A stretch of DNA of 64,000 nucleotides, from the NCBI GenBank assembly GCA_028688225.1, contig JAQTYQ010000005.1:55001-119000 (forward strand). Direction: 5' to 3'. Positions 1-10,952 of this stretch are shown here, one piece after another (position 1 is the stretch's first letter; each line of letters opens with the position of its first letter). The DNA is from Opitutaceae bacterium. GTDB lineage: Bacteria; Verrucomicrobiota; Verrucomicrobiia; Opitutales; Opitutaceae. The notes below the pieces were generated by a model. That model was not told the DNA's origin, did no database searches, and saw only the letters and a program-made list of their open reading frames with translations. Position numbers and translations under genes: made by a program.

Positions 1-902
1 CGCGTCTCTCGTATCTTCATCCACGATGCAGGCTTGGTGACAAAATTGACCGCATCGGCCAGCACCACCTCGCCTTCGATGCCCCCCAAGGATATCTTCC
101 GATCTACATTGTCCAGCACCCCATCGTGCAGGGCCAGATTTAACTGACCTGCAAAGCGACCGTCCGTCAGGCTTCCCTGTCCGCTGGCCAACACCTTTCC
201 GCCAACCGTCCAACCCTCAAGCGATCGTGGCACGGTTTGCGCCCAAAACTCACGCCAACCGGTCAAATCCACCTGCGCTTTCGTCAATTCAAACCCGGCG
301 GCGGATCGGACAAAATCGTAGCTTCCCTGTCCTTCGGCGCTCACACCCGGCCCCGCCAACCCAAGCTCGGCTTTCACCCTGTTCCCCGAAGCCTCCGGTT
401 TTGCCACCACCGTGAACATGAGCATCTGGTTTGCCTGGGGCGCCTGCAGCACGAGGCGCCCTTCGATTGACAGATCGTCAAACGCTATCACCGACATCAC
501 GCCTGCCGGTGGCAGCGCCCGATTCGCGACTGGAGCAGCAGGCCGCCGGGTGACCGTCCGTAACGCGGCCAGGTCAAGAACCACGCTGATTCCCCTTATT
601 TCGACATGCCCTAGTGATCGGGAAAATAAGTCGGGCCGGGTGAGGACGATGGAGTCCGCATGAAACCGCTGTCCCTGCCAGATTCCCTCAAGTGGCGCGA
701 TTACCGCGCGGTGCGGCTGCAGGACCACGACCTTGAGTTCCCTAGGCGAAGCCCCCGCATCCGCCAGAATCTGGCGCAGCATCCATGCGGCCAGCGGCAG
801 CCGGTACCAGATCGCAAGCAGAATCAGCAGCAGGAAGAGCACGCCCAACGCCGCAAGGAACCGTCGGACGATTCGGACAAGACGTCGCACAAGGTGAGCC
901 AT
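1..902 (-). CDS. AsmA/YdbH-like inner-membrane-anchored protein, partial (C-terminus off left edge)
   Basis: The first 300 residues of a minus-strand protein are visible; the frame is open from the ATG at 902 to the window edge. It begins with a basic segment (MAHLVRRLVRIVRR) and one strong hydrophobic helix at about residues 15-35, followed by a long beta-rich region of alternating polar and hydrophobic residues. This is the build of AsmA-like/YdbH proteins, which span the periplasm and are linked to lipid transport or outer-membrane assembly. Family assignment rests on architecture only; no diagnostic motif was recognised. It lies 77 bp downstream of glgP on the same strand and could be co-transcribed. 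Confidence 0.6.
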   Translation of the reverse strand, partial: MAHLVRRLVRIVRRFLAALGVLFLLLILLAIWYRLPLAAWMLRQILADAGASPRELKVVVLQPHRAVIAPLEGIWQGQRFHADSIVLTRPDLFSRSLGHVEIRGISVVLDLAALRTVTRRPAAPVANRALPPAGVMSVIAFDDLSIEGRLVLQAPQANQMLMFTVVAKPEASGNRVKAELGLAGPGVSAEGQGSYDFVRSAAGFELTKAQVDLTGWREFWAQTVPRSLEGWTVGGKVLASGQGSLTDGRFAGQLNLALHDGVLDNVDRKISLGGIEGEVVLADAVNFVTKPASWMKIRET

Positions 903-978
903 AGGGAAACTGGCGCCGGGTGGCGAACTTTCTGTGGATTCGCGGCGAATCCCGCCGGGCAATTGCTGGAGCTGGAGC

Positions 979-3495
979 CTACTTCACCTGGATCGGTTCG
1001 AGCTTCCAAATATCACTGGCATATTCGCGGATGGTCCGATCGCTGGAGAATTTGCCAACGCGGGCGGTATTGAGGATGGCCATGCGCGACCAGCGTTTTT
1101 TGTCCCGATAGGCGGCGTCGACCCGCGTCTGGCAGTCGCTATACAGGCGGAAATCAGCGAGCACCATGAACGGATCGCCGCCTTCGAGCAGGCTCCGGTG
1201 CACCGGGGTGAGCATGCCGGGAGGCTCGTTGGGCGTGAAGTAGTTCGAGCCAAGCCAGTCGACAACGGCGCGCAATTCCTCGTCCCGATGATACCAATCC
1301 CACGGATTATAGCCCTGCTGGCGCAACTCCTCGATCTTCTCCACCGGGTGTCCAAAGATGAAAATGTTCTCCTCGCCCACCTCCTCGCGAATCTCGACAT
1401 TGGCGCCATCGAGCGTGCCGACCGTGAGTGCTCCGTTGAGGGCGAGCTTCATGTTGCCCGTGCCCGAGGCTTCCTTGCCGGCCGTGGAAATCTGCTCCGA
1501 AACGTCGGCGGCAGGAATGATCTTTTCCGCGAGCGACACGCGATAATTGGGCAGGAAGACTACTTTCAGCCGGCCATTGATCCGGGTGTCGGCATTGATG
1601 CGGGCGCCGACGGCGTTGATGGCCTTGATGATGTTCTTGGCGATATCGTAGCCGGGAGCGGCTTTGGCGGCAAAAATGAAGACCCGGGGGATAATGTCGC
1701 ATCCAGGATTCTGCAACAGCCGCCGGTAAAGTGCGAGGATGTGCAGCAAATTCAGATGCTGCCGCTTGTATTCGTGCAGCCGCTTGATTTGCACGTCGAA
1801 GATGGCATCGGGCGAGATTTCGAGTCCGTCACATTCGGCGCGAATCACGGCGGCGAGATCCTGTTTGTTGGCCTGCTTGATCGCCATGAACTCGCGCTGA
1901 AACTCCGGGTCATCGGCCCATTTTTCGAGCTTGCGGAGCTGGTCGAGTTCCCGCGCCCATCCGGGACCGAGGTGGTCTGTCACGAGCCGGGCCAGACACG
2001 GATTGCATTGCAGTAGCCAGCGACGCGGAGTGATGCCGTTGGTCTTGTTGTTGAACCGGCCCGGGTAAAGGGCGTCGAAATGGGGAAACAGGTCGCGCTT
2101 GAGCAGTTCGGTGTGCAGCGCCGCGACGCCGTTGACGGCGTGCGAGCCAACGACGGAAAGGTGCGCCATGCGCACCATCTTGGCGCCGTTCTCCTCGATC
2201 AGGGAACAGTCACGCTTCTTCTGGTTGTCGCCGGGCCACTGGAGCTCGCACGCCTCCATGAGGCGCACGTTGATGTCATAGATGATCTGCAAATGGCGCG
2301 GCAGGACGCGCTGGTAGAGCGGCACGCTCCATCTCTCGAGCGCTTCCGGCAACAGTGTATGATTCGTATAGCTGAAGGTGCGTGTCACGATCGGCCACGC
2401 CTTGTCCCACGGCAGGTTCTCCTCATCGAGCAGGATGCGCAGCAGCTCCGCAATGGCGACCCCCGGGTGGGTGTCGTTGAGCTGGATGGCGACCTTGTCG
2501 GGAAAATTTTCCCAGGAATTCCCCGGCTGCTTGCGATGGCGGCGGATGAGATCACGCAACGAACAAGCGACAAAGAAATACTGCTGCACCAGGCGCAGCT
2601 CCTTGCCGTTCTCCGTCCTGTCATTCGGGTAAAGCACCTTGGAGACACTTTCCCCGACGGCCTTCTCGCGGACCGCCTCAATGTATCCGCCCTGATTGAA
2701 CGTGGCGAGGTCGAACTCCTCGGTGGCCTTCGATCCCCAGAGCCGGAGAAAGTTCACCGTCTTGGTGCCGTAGCCGGCGATGGGGATGTCGTAGGGCACG
2801 CCGAGGACGGTTTTGGTGTCGACCCAGCGGGGTCGCGAGTTGCCGCGATCGTCGAAGACGTGCTCGACCTGCCCGTAAAGTTGCACGCGCTGCGTATACT
2901 CGGGCCGGACAATCTCCCACGGATCACCAAAGATGATCCAGTTGTCCGGATGTTCGACTTGGTGGCCATTGACGAACTCCTGCTTGAAGAGGCCGTACTC
3001 GTAATGGATACCATAGCCGATGGCGGGAAAATCATGCGTCGCCAGCGAGTCGAGAAAACAGGCGGCCAGACGCCCGAGGCCACCGTTGCCGAGTCCCATG
3101 TCCTCCTCGGCGTCACGCAGGGAGGTAAAATCAAGACCGAGTTCGCGGACGGCGGCGATCGTGTCCGCATAGAGGCCGGTGTTATGCAGATTGGTCTCCA
3201 GCAAGCGGCCGATGAGATATTCCATCGAAAAGTAGTAGACCCGGCGCACGTTGCTTCCGTTGTGGACGCCCTGGGTGGCGATGAAGCGTTCCAAGATGCA
3301 GTCGCGGACGGCCATGGCGGTGGAGATCCACCAGTCACGGACCGTTGCCGTGCCGGGGTCGCGCGCGAGGGTATGCTGCAAGTGCCGGAGAATACCCTGC
3401 TTGAGCACGTCGGGGCCGGAGCTGACCGGCGCGGACGGCGGGCGGACTTTGGCGGCAATGGTCTTGCGGGTTTTCCTAGCAACTTTAGCGGGCAT
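979..3495 (-). CDS. glgP: Glycogen/maltodextrin phosphorylase
   Basis: 838 residues, the usual size of GT35 glycogen phosphorylases, which release glucose-1-phosphate from glycogen or maltodextrin using pyridoxal phosphate. The PLP site [17 protein letters not shown] is intact, with the Schiff-base lysine at about residue 683. Other family segments are [24 protein letters not shown] and [16 protein letters not shown]. The N-terminus is a short Ala/Lys/Pro-rich tail (about 30 residues) before the conserved domain. It sits 68 bp downstream of mutL on the same strand. Cytoplasmic enzyme of storage-polysaccharide turnover. The family is certain; glycogen versus maltodextrin preference is not. Confidence 0.96.
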   Translation of the reverse strand: MPAKVARKTRKTIAAKVRPPSAPVSSGPDVLKQGILRHLQHTLARDPGTATVRDWWISTAMAVRDCILERFIATQGVHNGSNVRRVYYFSMEYLIGRLLETNLHNTGLYADTIAAVRELGLDFTSLRDAEEDMGLGNGGLGRLAACFLDSLATHDFPAIGYGIHYEYGLFKQEFVNGHQVEHPDNWIIFGDPWEIVRPEYTQRVQLYGQVEHVFDDRGNSRPRWVDTKTVLGVPYDIPIAGYGTKTVNFLRLWGSKATEEFDLATFNQGGYIEAVREKAVGESVSKVLYPNDRTENGKELRLVQQYFFVACSLRDLIRRHRKQPGNSWENFPDKVAIQLNDTHPGVAIAELLRILLDEENLPWDKAWPIVTRTFSYTNHTLLPEALERWSVPLYQRVLPRHLQIIYDINVRLMEACELQWPGDNQKKRDCSLIEENGAKMVRMAHLSVVGSHAVNGVAALHTELLKRDLFPHFDALYPGRFNNKTNGITPRRWLLQCNPCLARLVTDHLGPGWARELDQLRKLEKWADDPEFQREFMAIKQANKQDLAAVIRAECDGLEISPDAIFDVQIKRLHEYKRQHLNLLHILALYRRLLQNPGCDIIPRVFIFAAKAAPGYDIAKNIIKAINAVGARINADTRINGRLKVVFLPNYRVSLAEKIIPAADVSEQISTAGKEASGTGNMKLALNGALTVGTLDGANVEIREEVGEENIFIFGHPVEKIEELRQQGYNPWDWYHRDEELRAVVDWLGSNYFTPNEPPGMLTPVHRSLLEGGDPFMVLADFRLYSDCQTRVDAAYRDKKRWSRMAILNTARVGKFSSDRTIREYASDIWKLEPIQVK

Positions 3496-3563
3496 GAGAA
3501 AATATGTGGTTGAATCTCTGAAGCGGAACTGGTGCCAAGGCCCGGCCGGTCCTCGCGGGGTGA

Positions 3564-5351
3564 TTATTTTTGGAAGCGCCGCGCGAGTTCACCGTGGCTT
3601 AATTCGATGTACGTTGGCCGGCCGGCAGGATTGGTCAATGGCTGCCGGCAGGAAAAAAGCTGCGTGACCAGCGCGTGCATCTCCGCCTCGCTGACACCCT
3701 CAGGCATGCGGACCGCCCGCACTGCGGCGAGCCGCGCCAGTTCGTCCCGGGCGAGATCCAGATCCTTTGCCGTCAGCAGACCCTCGCGCAGTGCGCCTAA
3801 TAGATCGCGCAGAAACGATTCGGCATTGGCGGGCTCCATCCATTCGGGTACGCCTTCCACCCGGAAGAAATTGCGGCCGAATTCCACGATCTCGAAGCCA
3901 TGGGCGTTGAAAAACGCCAGCCGGTCGAGAAGCAGCGCGCTGGCAATGGCATCAAGCTCGACCGGCACCGGCAGGAGCAGGCGCTGGATGCCGGCCGGCC
4001 CGGCGGCAAATAACGTGCGGAGGCGCTCGTACCAGACCCGTTCATGCGCGGCACGCCGGTCGAGCAAGACGAGACCGGCGTCCGTCTCGAAAAGCGCAAA
4101 GACACCATGAGCAAGACCCACATAACGCCAGCCGGTCTTGAGGTTCCGCTCCGCTCCCTGCGTCAGGGAATCCGGCGTCGGAGCGATGGCCCCGGCCGCC
4201 GCGGTCGGCAGGACGGGCGGCACGAGAGGCCGATAGACCGGAAAGGGCGCGGCGATCCGCGATTCCGCCGGCGGGGCCATGGCCGCCGGAACCGGGGACG
4301 CCCCTGGAGCCGGTTCCTTTTTTGCTCCACCCTCGGACGCTGCGGCAGCAATCATCGGTGCGCTGCCTTCCCGCAGCTGTGCGAGCACCGCCCGGATCAC
4401 AAAGGCACGCACTTGCGCCTCGTTGCGGAAGCGCACTTCGCGCTTCGCCGGATGCACATTCACATCGACCGCGGCGGGATCGATTTCGAGAAATAGGAAC
4501 GCCAGGGGATAACGTCCCTTCGGTATTGATTCATGGTAACTCTCGATCAGCGCGTAACTGAGCGTACGGCTGTCGACCGGCCGCTGATTCACAAACGTGA
4601 TCATCTCATGCCGCGTGGCGCGCCCTACTCCGGGCCGGCCGATCAGACCGCGCAGTCGCAGCCCGGTCTCCACCGCCTCAACGGCCAGGAGCGACGCCGC
4701 GGTCTGCCGCCCGAAAACCTCCGCCACGCGCTCGGCCGTGGTCGCGCATTCCGGCGACCGGAAGATCGCGCGTCCGTCCTCAATCAGGGTGAACGCCGCC
4801 TGCGGGCAGGCGAGCGCATACAGCCGAACGCAATGGATGATGTGCGCGCTCTCGGTGGCGTCGCTTTTGAGAAACTTGCGCCGCGCCGGCACGGAATTGA
4901 AGAGATGCGAGACCACCAGGCGCGTGCCCACCGGCCGGCCGCAATCGCGCACGTGCACGAATTTGCCGCCGTTGACGAGGATTTCCGTGCCGGCTTCCTC
5001 TCCCGGGGACCGCGTCTGCAGTTCGCAGCGTGACACACTCGCGATGGAAGGCAGCGCTTCGCCCCGAAAGCCAAAAGTGGCCAGCCGGTCGAGATCGGCC
5101 GCCTCGGCGATCTTGCTCGTGGCGTGGCGCTCCAGCGAAAGCAGCGCGTCGTCCCGCGTCATCCCGGCGCCGTTGTCCTCGACCCGGATGTAGGCACGCC
5201 CGCCATCCCGGAACTCCACTTCGATGCGGGTGGCGCCGGCATCCAGGCTGTTCTCGACCAGCTCCTTGACCACCGCGGCGGGCCGCTCGATCACCTCGCC
5301 GGCGGCGATCTGGTTGGCAACGCGGTCGGGCAGGATGCGGATAGTGGGCAT
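3564..5351 (-). CDS. mutL: DNA mismatch repair protein MutL
   Basis: 595 residues. The N-terminal GHKL ATPase is intact: [20 protein letters not shown], the ENSLDAGA box, DNGAGM and [14 protein letters not shown], followed by the transducer domain ([12 protein letters not shown]). A Pro/Ala-rich linker (about 320-400) leads to the C-terminal dimerisation domain. MutL couples MutS mismatch recognition to strand incision. In MutL proteins with their own nuclease the C-terminal domain carries DQHA, ACR and CPHGRP motifs. Here the matching sites read DRRA (D431 onward), AVRAV and NPAGRP, so metal-binding residues appear lost. The upstream MFS gene ends 55 bp away on the same strand. Confidence 0.97.
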   Translation of the reverse strand: MPTIRILPDRVANQIAAGEVIERPAAVVKELVENSLDAGATRIEVEFRDGGRAYIRVEDNGAGMTRDDALLSLERHATSKIAEAADLDRLATFGFRGEALPSIASVSRCELQTRSPGEEAGTEILVNGGKFVHVRDCGRPVGTRLVVSHLFNSVPARRKFLKSDATESAHIIHCVRLYALACPQAAFTLIEDGRAIFRSPECATTAERVAEVFGRQTAASLLAVEAVETGLRLRGLIGRPGVGRATRHEMITFVNQRPVDSRTLSYALIESYHESIPKGRYPLAFLFLEIDPAAVDVNVHPAKREVRFRNEAQVRAFVIRAVLAQLREGSAPMIAAAASEGGAKKEPAPGASPVPAAMAPPAESRIAAPFPVYRPLVPPVLPTAAAGAIAPTPDSLTQGAERNLKTGWRYVGLAHGVFALFETDAGLVLLDRRAAHERVWYERLRTLFAAGPAGIQRLLLPVPVELDAIASALLLDRLAFFNAHGFEIVEFGRNFFRVEGVPEWMEPANAESFLRDLLGALREGLLTAKDLDLARDELARLAAVRAVRMPEGVSEAEMHALVTQLFSCRQPLTNPAGRPTYIELSHGELARRFQK

Positions 5352-5406
5352 GACTCAACGAGAGCTAATCACGGAAATGCCGGGAGAAGGAAGCGCGGAA
5401 TCGCGC

Positions 5407-6828
5407 TTACACACGCTTCCCCGGGTTCTGGTCCTTTTCCTCGTCCCGCAGACGCAAGATGCGTAAGTCGATGATATTCACGATGCAGGAGGCCGCCCGA
5501 AAGGGATGCAGCAGCGCGTTGCCGATCAACAACGGCTCGACCGGAAGTTTGGTCTCCTCGGGCAGGCGAGCCACCAGTGAGGACAACACGACCGCGCTCA
5601 CCACCACACTCACGAAAAACCATTGGAAAACCCCGGCGTTCATCGCCGGCCCCGGCCCGGTGCCGTGCTTGAGGTAGAGGCCCCAGATCACCGGCGACAA
5701 CCCGCCGATAAAAGCGGTCACCGCCCCGTGGATCGACACCAGCAACGTCTGTTGATCCCGCGGCACGATTTTGGGCAGATACCCCAGATTGGCCACGTTC
5801 CACGTGGCCACGCCGAGACCGAGCAGGAAATAGACGGCGCATATCCCGGCAATGCCGCCGCAGCCGTGACGGAGATAAAACCACCAATAGCCGCCCACGA
5901 GGGCGTACAGCCCGAGGGCCAGCAGGAAGAACGGCTTGGCGCCAACGGCGTCGACCCGGCGCCGGATCAGCCAGGCGGCCGCGATCACCCCCGTGTAACG
6001 CAGCACTTCGAAAAGCATGATCTGCCCCGCCGACAGCTGCTTCACCGCCTTCAGATAATAGGCGGCAAATGGCGGAATCGGCGACGACAGCACCGCGTAC
6101 CAAACGGCCAGCCAGAGATAGGTACGGAACACCGACGGGGCGAAGATATGATGCGGGGTGTCGCGCAACACCGAGGACAGACCGATCGGTGGTGGCCGCG
6201 CCGCGTCGGGCAGCCGGCACAACGCGTAGTAGCTTAACATCGATCCGGCCAAGGCGATGAGATATTGCGCCAGCAGCGCCCAGTAGATCGGCAGCAGCGC
6301 GAACAAGGCGGCGCTGGCCAGCAGCGTGGCCACGCCACCCACGCCCGAGATATACTGGTCGCCGGCAAAATAACGGCCGCGCACGTTTGGCGGCAGGATG
6401 GCGTAAAACCACGGATACGCCGCTGCCGTGCCAATGGCGCGGCACAAGCAGAAAAGAAACACGCTCCAGATGAGCAGGCCGGTCATCCACGGTGACACGC
6501 CGTGCACGGCGAGCACGGCCAGGACCACCGGCACGGCCAGAAAAACGCTCCGGCTGCGCCACCCACCGAGCATGACCCGCTTGAAGCCATACCGCGGGAT
6601 CAGCGCGGTGGACAGAATCTGGATCGGCGTCAGCAGGAAGACGAACGAATAGGCCAGGCCGACCTGCAGCGTCGACGCGCCCAGCCGCTCGGCAAACAGC
6701 ACCATCGGAGTTCCGATGGCAATCTGCCAGGTCAGCGCATTGAAAAAACTGAATACCAACCCTGGCCGAAACGGGTAAAGCTCCGGATCGCTTTTCTGGG
6801 TTGGAAAGAGACTTGGCAGTCCGGGCAT
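5407..6828 (-). CDS. Major facilitator superfamily transporter
   Basis: About 473 residues from the chosen ATG at 6828 (MPGLPSLFPTQKSDPE). An in-frame start at 6891 would overlap argH and adds a non-conserved arginine-rich leader, so it was not used. About twelve hydrophobic helices are visible, for example LVFSFFNALTWQIAIGTPMVL near the start and FFVSVVVSAVVLSSLVARLP near the end, so this is an inner-membrane permease. The substrate cannot be read from the sequence; the general look is that of sugar or drug MFS members. It lies between argH (55 bp upstream) and mutL on the same strand. Confidence 0.85.
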   Translation of the reverse strand: MPGLPSLFPTQKSDPELYPFRPGLVFSFFNALTWQIAIGTPMVLFAERLGASTLQVGLAYSFVFLLTPIQILSTALIPRYGFKRVMLGGWRSRSVFLAVPVVLAVLAVHGVSPWMTGLLIWSVFLFCLCRAIGTAAAYPWFYAILPPNVRGRYFAGDQYISGVGGVATLLASAALFALLPIYWALLAQYLIALAGSMLSYYALCRLPDAARPPPIGLSSVLRDTPHHIFAPSVFRTYLWLAVWYAVLSSPIPPFAAYYLKAVKQLSAGQIMLFEVLRYTGVIAAAWLIRRRVDAVGAKPFFLLALGLYALVGGYWWFYLRHGCGGIAGICAVYFLLGLGVATWNVANLGYLPKIVPRDQQTLLVSIHGAVTAFIGGLSPVIWGLYLKHGTGPGPAMNAGVFQWFFVSVVVSAVVLSSLVARLPEETKLPVEPLLIGNALLHPFRAASCIVNIIDLRILRLRDEEKDQNPGKRV

Positions 6829-6883
6829 CGTCAGGGAGCGTGACCCACGGGCGCCATGGCATGCGCGCACCGTCCGTCGCCAA

Positions 6884-8284
6884 TCAAGCAAGCAACTTAT
6901 GCCAGCGCGCGAACTGGCGCCGGAGCTGGGCCGGACCGGGCATGCCCGTCCCCGCGCGCCTGGCCATGGCGCGACGCAGGTTGAATACCCCGGTCCAATC
7001 GGGGTCGAATGCCCGGTGCACCGACCTGATCCGGCCGAGTGTCAGCCTGTCGAGAGGGACGGCTTCGTTCTCGGCCAACCGGACGGCAGCTCCGACGGCA
7101 TGGTGCGCCTCGCGAAAAGGCACGCCCTTGCGCACGAGGTAATCGGCGAGGTCGGTCGCGAGCAGCGCGGGATCGGCAACCGCGGCGGCGCAGCGCCTGG
7201 CATCCACCCGCAAGCCCGCGAGCACGCCGGCCAGCACGTCGAGACCCAGCGCGGTCTGGTCAAAACTGTCAAAGACCGGCGGCTTGTCCTCCTGCAGGTC
7301 GCGGTTGTAGGTGAGCGGCAGGCCCTTCACGAGGGCCAGAAGCGTGTGCAGGTTGCCCTGCAGGCGCGCGGCCTTGCCCCGCAGCAGTTCGCAGGCGTCG
7401 GGATTTTTTTTCTGCGGCATCAGCGACGAGCCGGTGCAAAACGCATCCGGCAGCGACACAAAGCCGAACTCCGCGCTCGACCAGAGGATGAGGTCCTCGG
7501 CGATCCGGGAGAGATGCACGCCGGCCAGGGCGCAGGCGGAGGCGAATTCAATGAACACGTCGCGGTCGGCCACGGCATCCATGGAATTCTGCGTCACCCG
7601 CGGACGCCCGCGGGCGTCGACGAAACCGAGCGCTTTCGCCGTGAACTCGCGATCGATGGGCAGCGTGGTGCCGGCGACGGCGCCGGCACCGAGCGGACAC
7701 CAGTTGGCATGGTCAACCACTGCCGCAAACCGCCCATGATCCCGGTCCAGCATTTCGAGCCACGCGAACAGATGATGCGCCAAAAATACCGGCTGCGCCC
7801 GCTGCAGATGTGTGTAGCCGGGGACCAGCACGTCGCGATTGGCCCCGGCCACGGCCAGCAGCGCGCGCCCGGCGGCGCGGAGTTTCGTCTGGAGGCTGCC
7901 TGCGGCCTGCTTGAGGAAAAGCCGCATGTCCGTTGCCACCTGGTCGTTGCGGCTGCGGGCAGTGTGGAGTTTGGCGGCGGCGGGCACACGCTTCGTCAGC
8001 GCCTGCTCGATGTTCATGTGCACGTCTTCCAATCTGGTCTCCCACCGGAATCGACCCGCGTCGATCTCGCGCCCGATTACTTCCAGGCCTGCGCAGATGG
8101 CGTCGTGCTCCCTTTTGGAGATGAGTCCCACGTGTGCGAGCATGGCCGCGTGGGCTTTGCTGCCCTGGATATCAAAAGGGGCGAGCCGCCGATCGAATGT
8201 GACCGACTCGCTGAACTTCAACATGAGCGCGGAGGGATTTTCGGAAAAACGCCCGCCCCACATGACTTGAGCTTTCCTGGCCAT
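6884..8284 (-). CDS. argH: Argininosuccinate lyase
   Basis: 466 residues, normal length. Catalyses the last step of arginine synthesis, argininosuccinate to arginine plus fumarate, as a cytoplasmic homotetramer. The fumarase/aspartase superfamily signature [12 protein letters not shown] is present, as are [27 protein letters not shown] and the N-terminal [11 protein letters not shown] block. [13 protein letters not shown] has a second possible start at M8; the upstream one is used. No other arginine genes are in the window, so argH appears to be scattered rather than in an arg operon. Confidence 0.97.
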   Translation of the reverse strand: MARKAQVMWGGRFSENPSALMLKFSESVTFDRRLAPFDIQGSKAHAAMLAHVGLISKREHDAICAGLEVIGREIDAGRFRWETRLEDVHMNIEQALTKRVPAAAKLHTARSRNDQVATDMRLFLKQAAGSLQTKLRAAGRALLAVAGANRDVLVPGYTHLQRAQPVFLAHHLFAWLEMLDRDHGRFAAVVDHANWCPLGAGAVAGTTLPIDREFTAKALGFVDARGRPRVTQNSMDAVADRDVFIEFASACALAGVHLSRIAEDLILWSSAEFGFVSLPDAFCTGSSLMPQKKNPDACELLRGKAARLQGNLHTLLALVKGLPLTYNRDLQEDKPPVFDSFDQTALGLDVLAGVLAGLRVDARRCAAAVADPALLATDLADYLVRKGVPFREAHHAVGAAVRLAENEAVPLDRLTLGRIRSVHRAFDPDWTGVFNLRRAMARRAGTGMPGPAQLRRQFARWHKLLA

Positions 8285-8370
8285 ACGCGCGCCGAATCAT
8301 CCTCCGCCCGCGGCAGGGGGCAATGAGAAAGATGGTTTGCCCGGCTGAAAGAGTCTCCCACAGTGGACGC

Positions 8371-8862
8371 ATGCTACGCCGTGCCATCCATGCACTTGCC
8401 CTCATGCTTGCGTTCGCCGTCGACCTGACCGCGGATGAGACCCAAGCGCCCGCCCCCCCGCCGATGGACGATGTCCCGCTGGACAGACGTTATGCCCAAG
8501 TGACGGTCGACCCGACAAGCACCTCGATCTACATCGGCAGCGTCAGCCTCGCCATGCCGCCTTTCGCCCGGCGCAACGGTGTCTACTCGACCGACTACAC
8601 GGCCAGGGTGTCTCCTTTCTTTTTCTACAACGAGCGCGGCCATATCTCGATCGAGTTTTCCGATGACAACCTGCGCCAGCTCATGCGCGGCGAGACAGTC
8701 TATTTCAAGGGGCGGGCGCTCAACCACGACGGGGAGGAGCGCCGCATCGAGGGTCGCGCCATCCCCGCCGGCGCCGGTCACGGTAAAATCAAGGTCCGCG
8801 TGTGGGTCGGCCGGATCGAACTGATCTTCAATTCCGTCTACCGGTTTACCGGCGCGGAATAA
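8371..8862 (+). CDS. Small exported protein of unknown function
   Basis: 163 residues from the ATG at 8371, whose product begins with a signal-peptide-like segment (MLRRAIHALALMLAFAVDLTADE). An upstream ATG at 8323 adds 16 polar residues and would spoil the signal. The mature part is a compact beta-rich domain: STSIYIGSVSLAMPPFARRNGVY, then FFFYNERGHISIEFSDDNLRQL and KIKVRVWVGRIELIFNSVYRF. No family was recognised. It is divergent from argH and convergent with the OsmC gene. Probably periplasmic. Confidence 0.7.
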   Translation: MLRRAIHALALMLAFAVDLTADETQAPAPPPMDDVPLDRRYAQVTVDPTSTSIYIGSVSLAMPPFARRNGVYSTDYTARVSPFFFYNERGHISIEFSDDNLRQLMRGETVYFKGRALNHDGEERRIEGRAIPAGAGHGKIKVRVWVGRIELIFNSVYRFTGAE

Positions 8863-8889
8863 TCAACGCCGCGGTCCGCCATCGACCGC

Positions 8890-9300
8890 TCACTCCTTCC
8901 AATGAAGGACGATGGGCACGTCGACCGCCGGCGACAGGCTTTTGTGCACCGGACAGGCGTGCGCGGTGCGCTCCAGCACACCATCCCGGTCAGTGCTGCG
9001 CGACACCGGCAGCCAGATGTGCGTCGCCAGGCGCACGATGCGCCGGGGCATGTCGGCGGACATCTCCTTGGTCACCTCGAAGCGCGCCCCCTTGAGGTCG
9101 AGGTCGAGGCGCCGGGCGGCAATGCCCATGGTCGTGAGGATGCACGTCCCGAGGGCGGTGGCCACCAGATCGGTCGGGGAAAACGTTTCACCGCGACCCT
9201 GATTGTCAACCGGCGCATCGGTCTCCAGCGTGCGGCCCGATGGGCCATGCGTGGCCGCGCAATGCAGATCACCCTGATATTCACCGCTGATTTTGACCAT
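8890..9300 (-). CDS. OsmC-family peroxiredoxin-like protein
   Basis: About 136 residues from MVKISGEYQGDLHC; an upstream start at 9327 is possible. The OsmC/Ohr fold is recognised from the two cysteine contexts, GTCILTTMG (peroxidatic cysteine on the central helix) and AHACPVHKSL (resolving cysteine), together with FSPTDLVATALGTC. Members reduce organic or lipid hydroperoxides in the cytoplasm. The sequence resembles the general OsmC/YhfA-like branch more than Ohr, but this cannot be settled by eye. It is followed on the same strand, upstream, by a serine hydrolase gene with a 113-bp gap. Confidence 0.88.
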   Translation of the reverse strand: MVKISGEYQGDLHCAATHGPSGRTLETDAPVDNQGRGETFSPTDLVATALGTCILTTMGIAARRLDLDLKGARFEVTKEMSADMPRRIVRLATHIWLPVSRSTDRDGVLERTAHACPVHKSLSPAVDVPIVLHWKE

Positions 9301-9413
9301 GACGCGAATGTCGCCAAAAACATCCACCCGGCAAGACGCAAGCTCTGGGCGGCCGCGACAGAACAGCCGAGATCAAGCCGCACCAGCCGACCCGCTAAAG
9401 AGTCCGCCTCGGC

Positions 9414-10691
9414 TCAGTCGTTCAGCGCGGAGTAGCAGCCGTTGAAAAACCGGCTGAAAATATCGTCCTCGTTGAACGGGACGTGCGCGCAGAGCAGCAG
9501 CAGCACCATCCGTTCCTTGGGATCGATGTGAATCTTGGTGGTGGCGGCGCCATCCCAGCCAAAACCACCCACCGAATCAAGGGTCGGACTTTCGCCGAGG
9601 TCAGTGATGACGCGGACGCCCAGGCCAAAGCCCTGGGCGCGGACGCCGTTGGGATGCGGGTCGGCGAGATGCGCAATGTGGCTTGCCGTCATCAATTCCA
9701 CCGTCTTGCGCCCCAGGATCCGCACCCCGTCGAGTTGGCCGCCGTTCAACAGCATCTGGGCGAAGCGGACATAGTCGGCTGCGGTGGAGTAAAGGCCTCC
9801 ACCCCCGCTTAGCACTCCGTGGTCGGGTCCGACCCGGTTCTGGTTGGTATGGGCGTTGGGAACAAGTATCCCCGCCTCGCGGTGGTAGATGGTGGCGAGC
9901 CGAGTGCGCTTCTCCGCCGGCACCCAGAAGCCGCTGTCGCGCATCCCGAGCGGTGCGAAGATCCGCTGCTGGAAGAACACGTCGAGGCGCTGCCCCGAGA
10001 TCTTTTCGATCACGGCGCCCAGCAGATCGGTGCTGATGCCGTAGCGAAACCGCGTGCCGGGCTGCTCGTGCAACGGCAGCAGCGCGACCCGGGCGACAAA
10101 TTCGTCAAGGTTGGCGGCATCCCAGATCTTCGCGCGCCCGCACAGTTCCACCACGGGAGAATTGGCGGGCAGGGAGCCGTCATAATAGTATCCCGACGTG
10201 TGGGTGAGCAGGTCGCGGATCGTGACCGGCCGCTCGGCGTCGACCAACGTGGGGGCGTCAGCCGTCCCGCCGGTGAACACCTTGCGACCCTTTAACGCCG
10301 GCAAATATTTCTCGACGGGATCATCGAGCTTGAGCCGACCCTCCTCCAGCAAGATCAGGACCGCGGTTGAGGTGATCAACTTCGACATGGAGAACATCTT
10401 CACGATGGAGTCCTTCTGCATCGGCGCCTTGGCCGCAAGATCCTGCCAGCCGTAGGTCCGCCAGTCGGCGATTTTGCCATCGCGCGCGAGCAGGATGATG
10501 TAACCGGAATATTTCCCTTCGTCCACGGCCTGGCGAAAATTCTGGTGGAGAAGATCGAGTCGTTCGGAGGAAAAACCAGCGACGGCCGGGGTGGTTTCCG
10601 GCAGCGGCCAAGACGGCGCGGTCTGGGCGGAAAGGGCGGCAGATAGGAGCAGGCTGGCGATTACAATGCCGAAATGGAAGAACGGTCTCAT
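9414..10691 (-). CDS. Beta-lactamase-fold serine hydrolase (class C/esterase family)
   Basis: About 425 residues from the ATG at 10691, chosen because it starts a clear signal peptide (MRPFFHFGIVIASLLLSAAL, cleavage near ALSAQ). An upstream start at 10763 adds 24 polar residues. The SxxK catalytic motif is SMSK (S101, K104), and the tyrosine motif region is RYGISTDLLGAVIEK. Other family blocks are RDLLTHTSGYYYD and GGGGLYSTAADYVRFAQML. Family members are exported penicillin-binding-protein-like esterases, D-aminopeptidases or transesterases. The substrate is unknown. Confidence 0.9.
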   Translation of the reverse strand: MRPFFHFGIVIASLLLSAALSAQTAPSWPLPETTPAVAGFSSERLDLLHQNFRQAVDEGKYSGYIILLARDGKIADWRTYGWQDLAAKAPMQKDSIVKMFSMSKLITSTAVLILLEEGRLKLDDPVEKYLPALKGRKVFTGGTADAPTLVDAERPVTIRDLLTHTSGYYYDGSLPANSPVVELCGRAKIWDAANLDEFVARVALLPLHEQPGTRFRYGISTDLLGAVIEKISGQRLDVFFQQRIFAPLGMRDSGFWVPAEKRTRLATIYHREAGILVPNAHTNQNRVGPDHGVLSGGGGLYSTAADYVRFAQMLLNGGQLDGVRILGRKTVELMTASHIAHLADPHPNGVRAQGFGLGVRVITDLGESPTLDSVGGFGWDGAATTKIHIDPKERMVLLLLCAHVPFNEDDIFSRFFNGCYSALND

Positions 10692-10952
10692 ACAGTTGCG
10701 CAAATCACGCGAACCTTGCCGCCAGTTCAACGCCCTTCTATGCAACTTGCTCGTACCGAGCATATATTAAAGCATTCTCAATATCTCGGATTAAAATCGC
10801 ATTTGGCTGTAATCGACCGAATGCCCATGGCTTTCAGACTGGAAGTACGTGGGCGTAGGTTCGGGGTCGGATATCCCCGGAGGCAATCGAAACGGTCGGG
10901 CCGCCGTTTCCCAAACGCCCTTCAACCGGGCGATGACTTGTCCGCAGGCTGT
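10692..10952. other. Intergenic region between the serine hydrolase and AraC genes
   Basis: 261 bp with no convincing gene. A short inverted repeat, AAACGG/CCGTTT at 10890-10909, lies downstream of the AraC gene on the minus strand and could aid termination, but no T tract follows. The part near 10760-10800 is AT-richer and may carry the promoter of the serine hydrolase. Confidence 0.4.
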
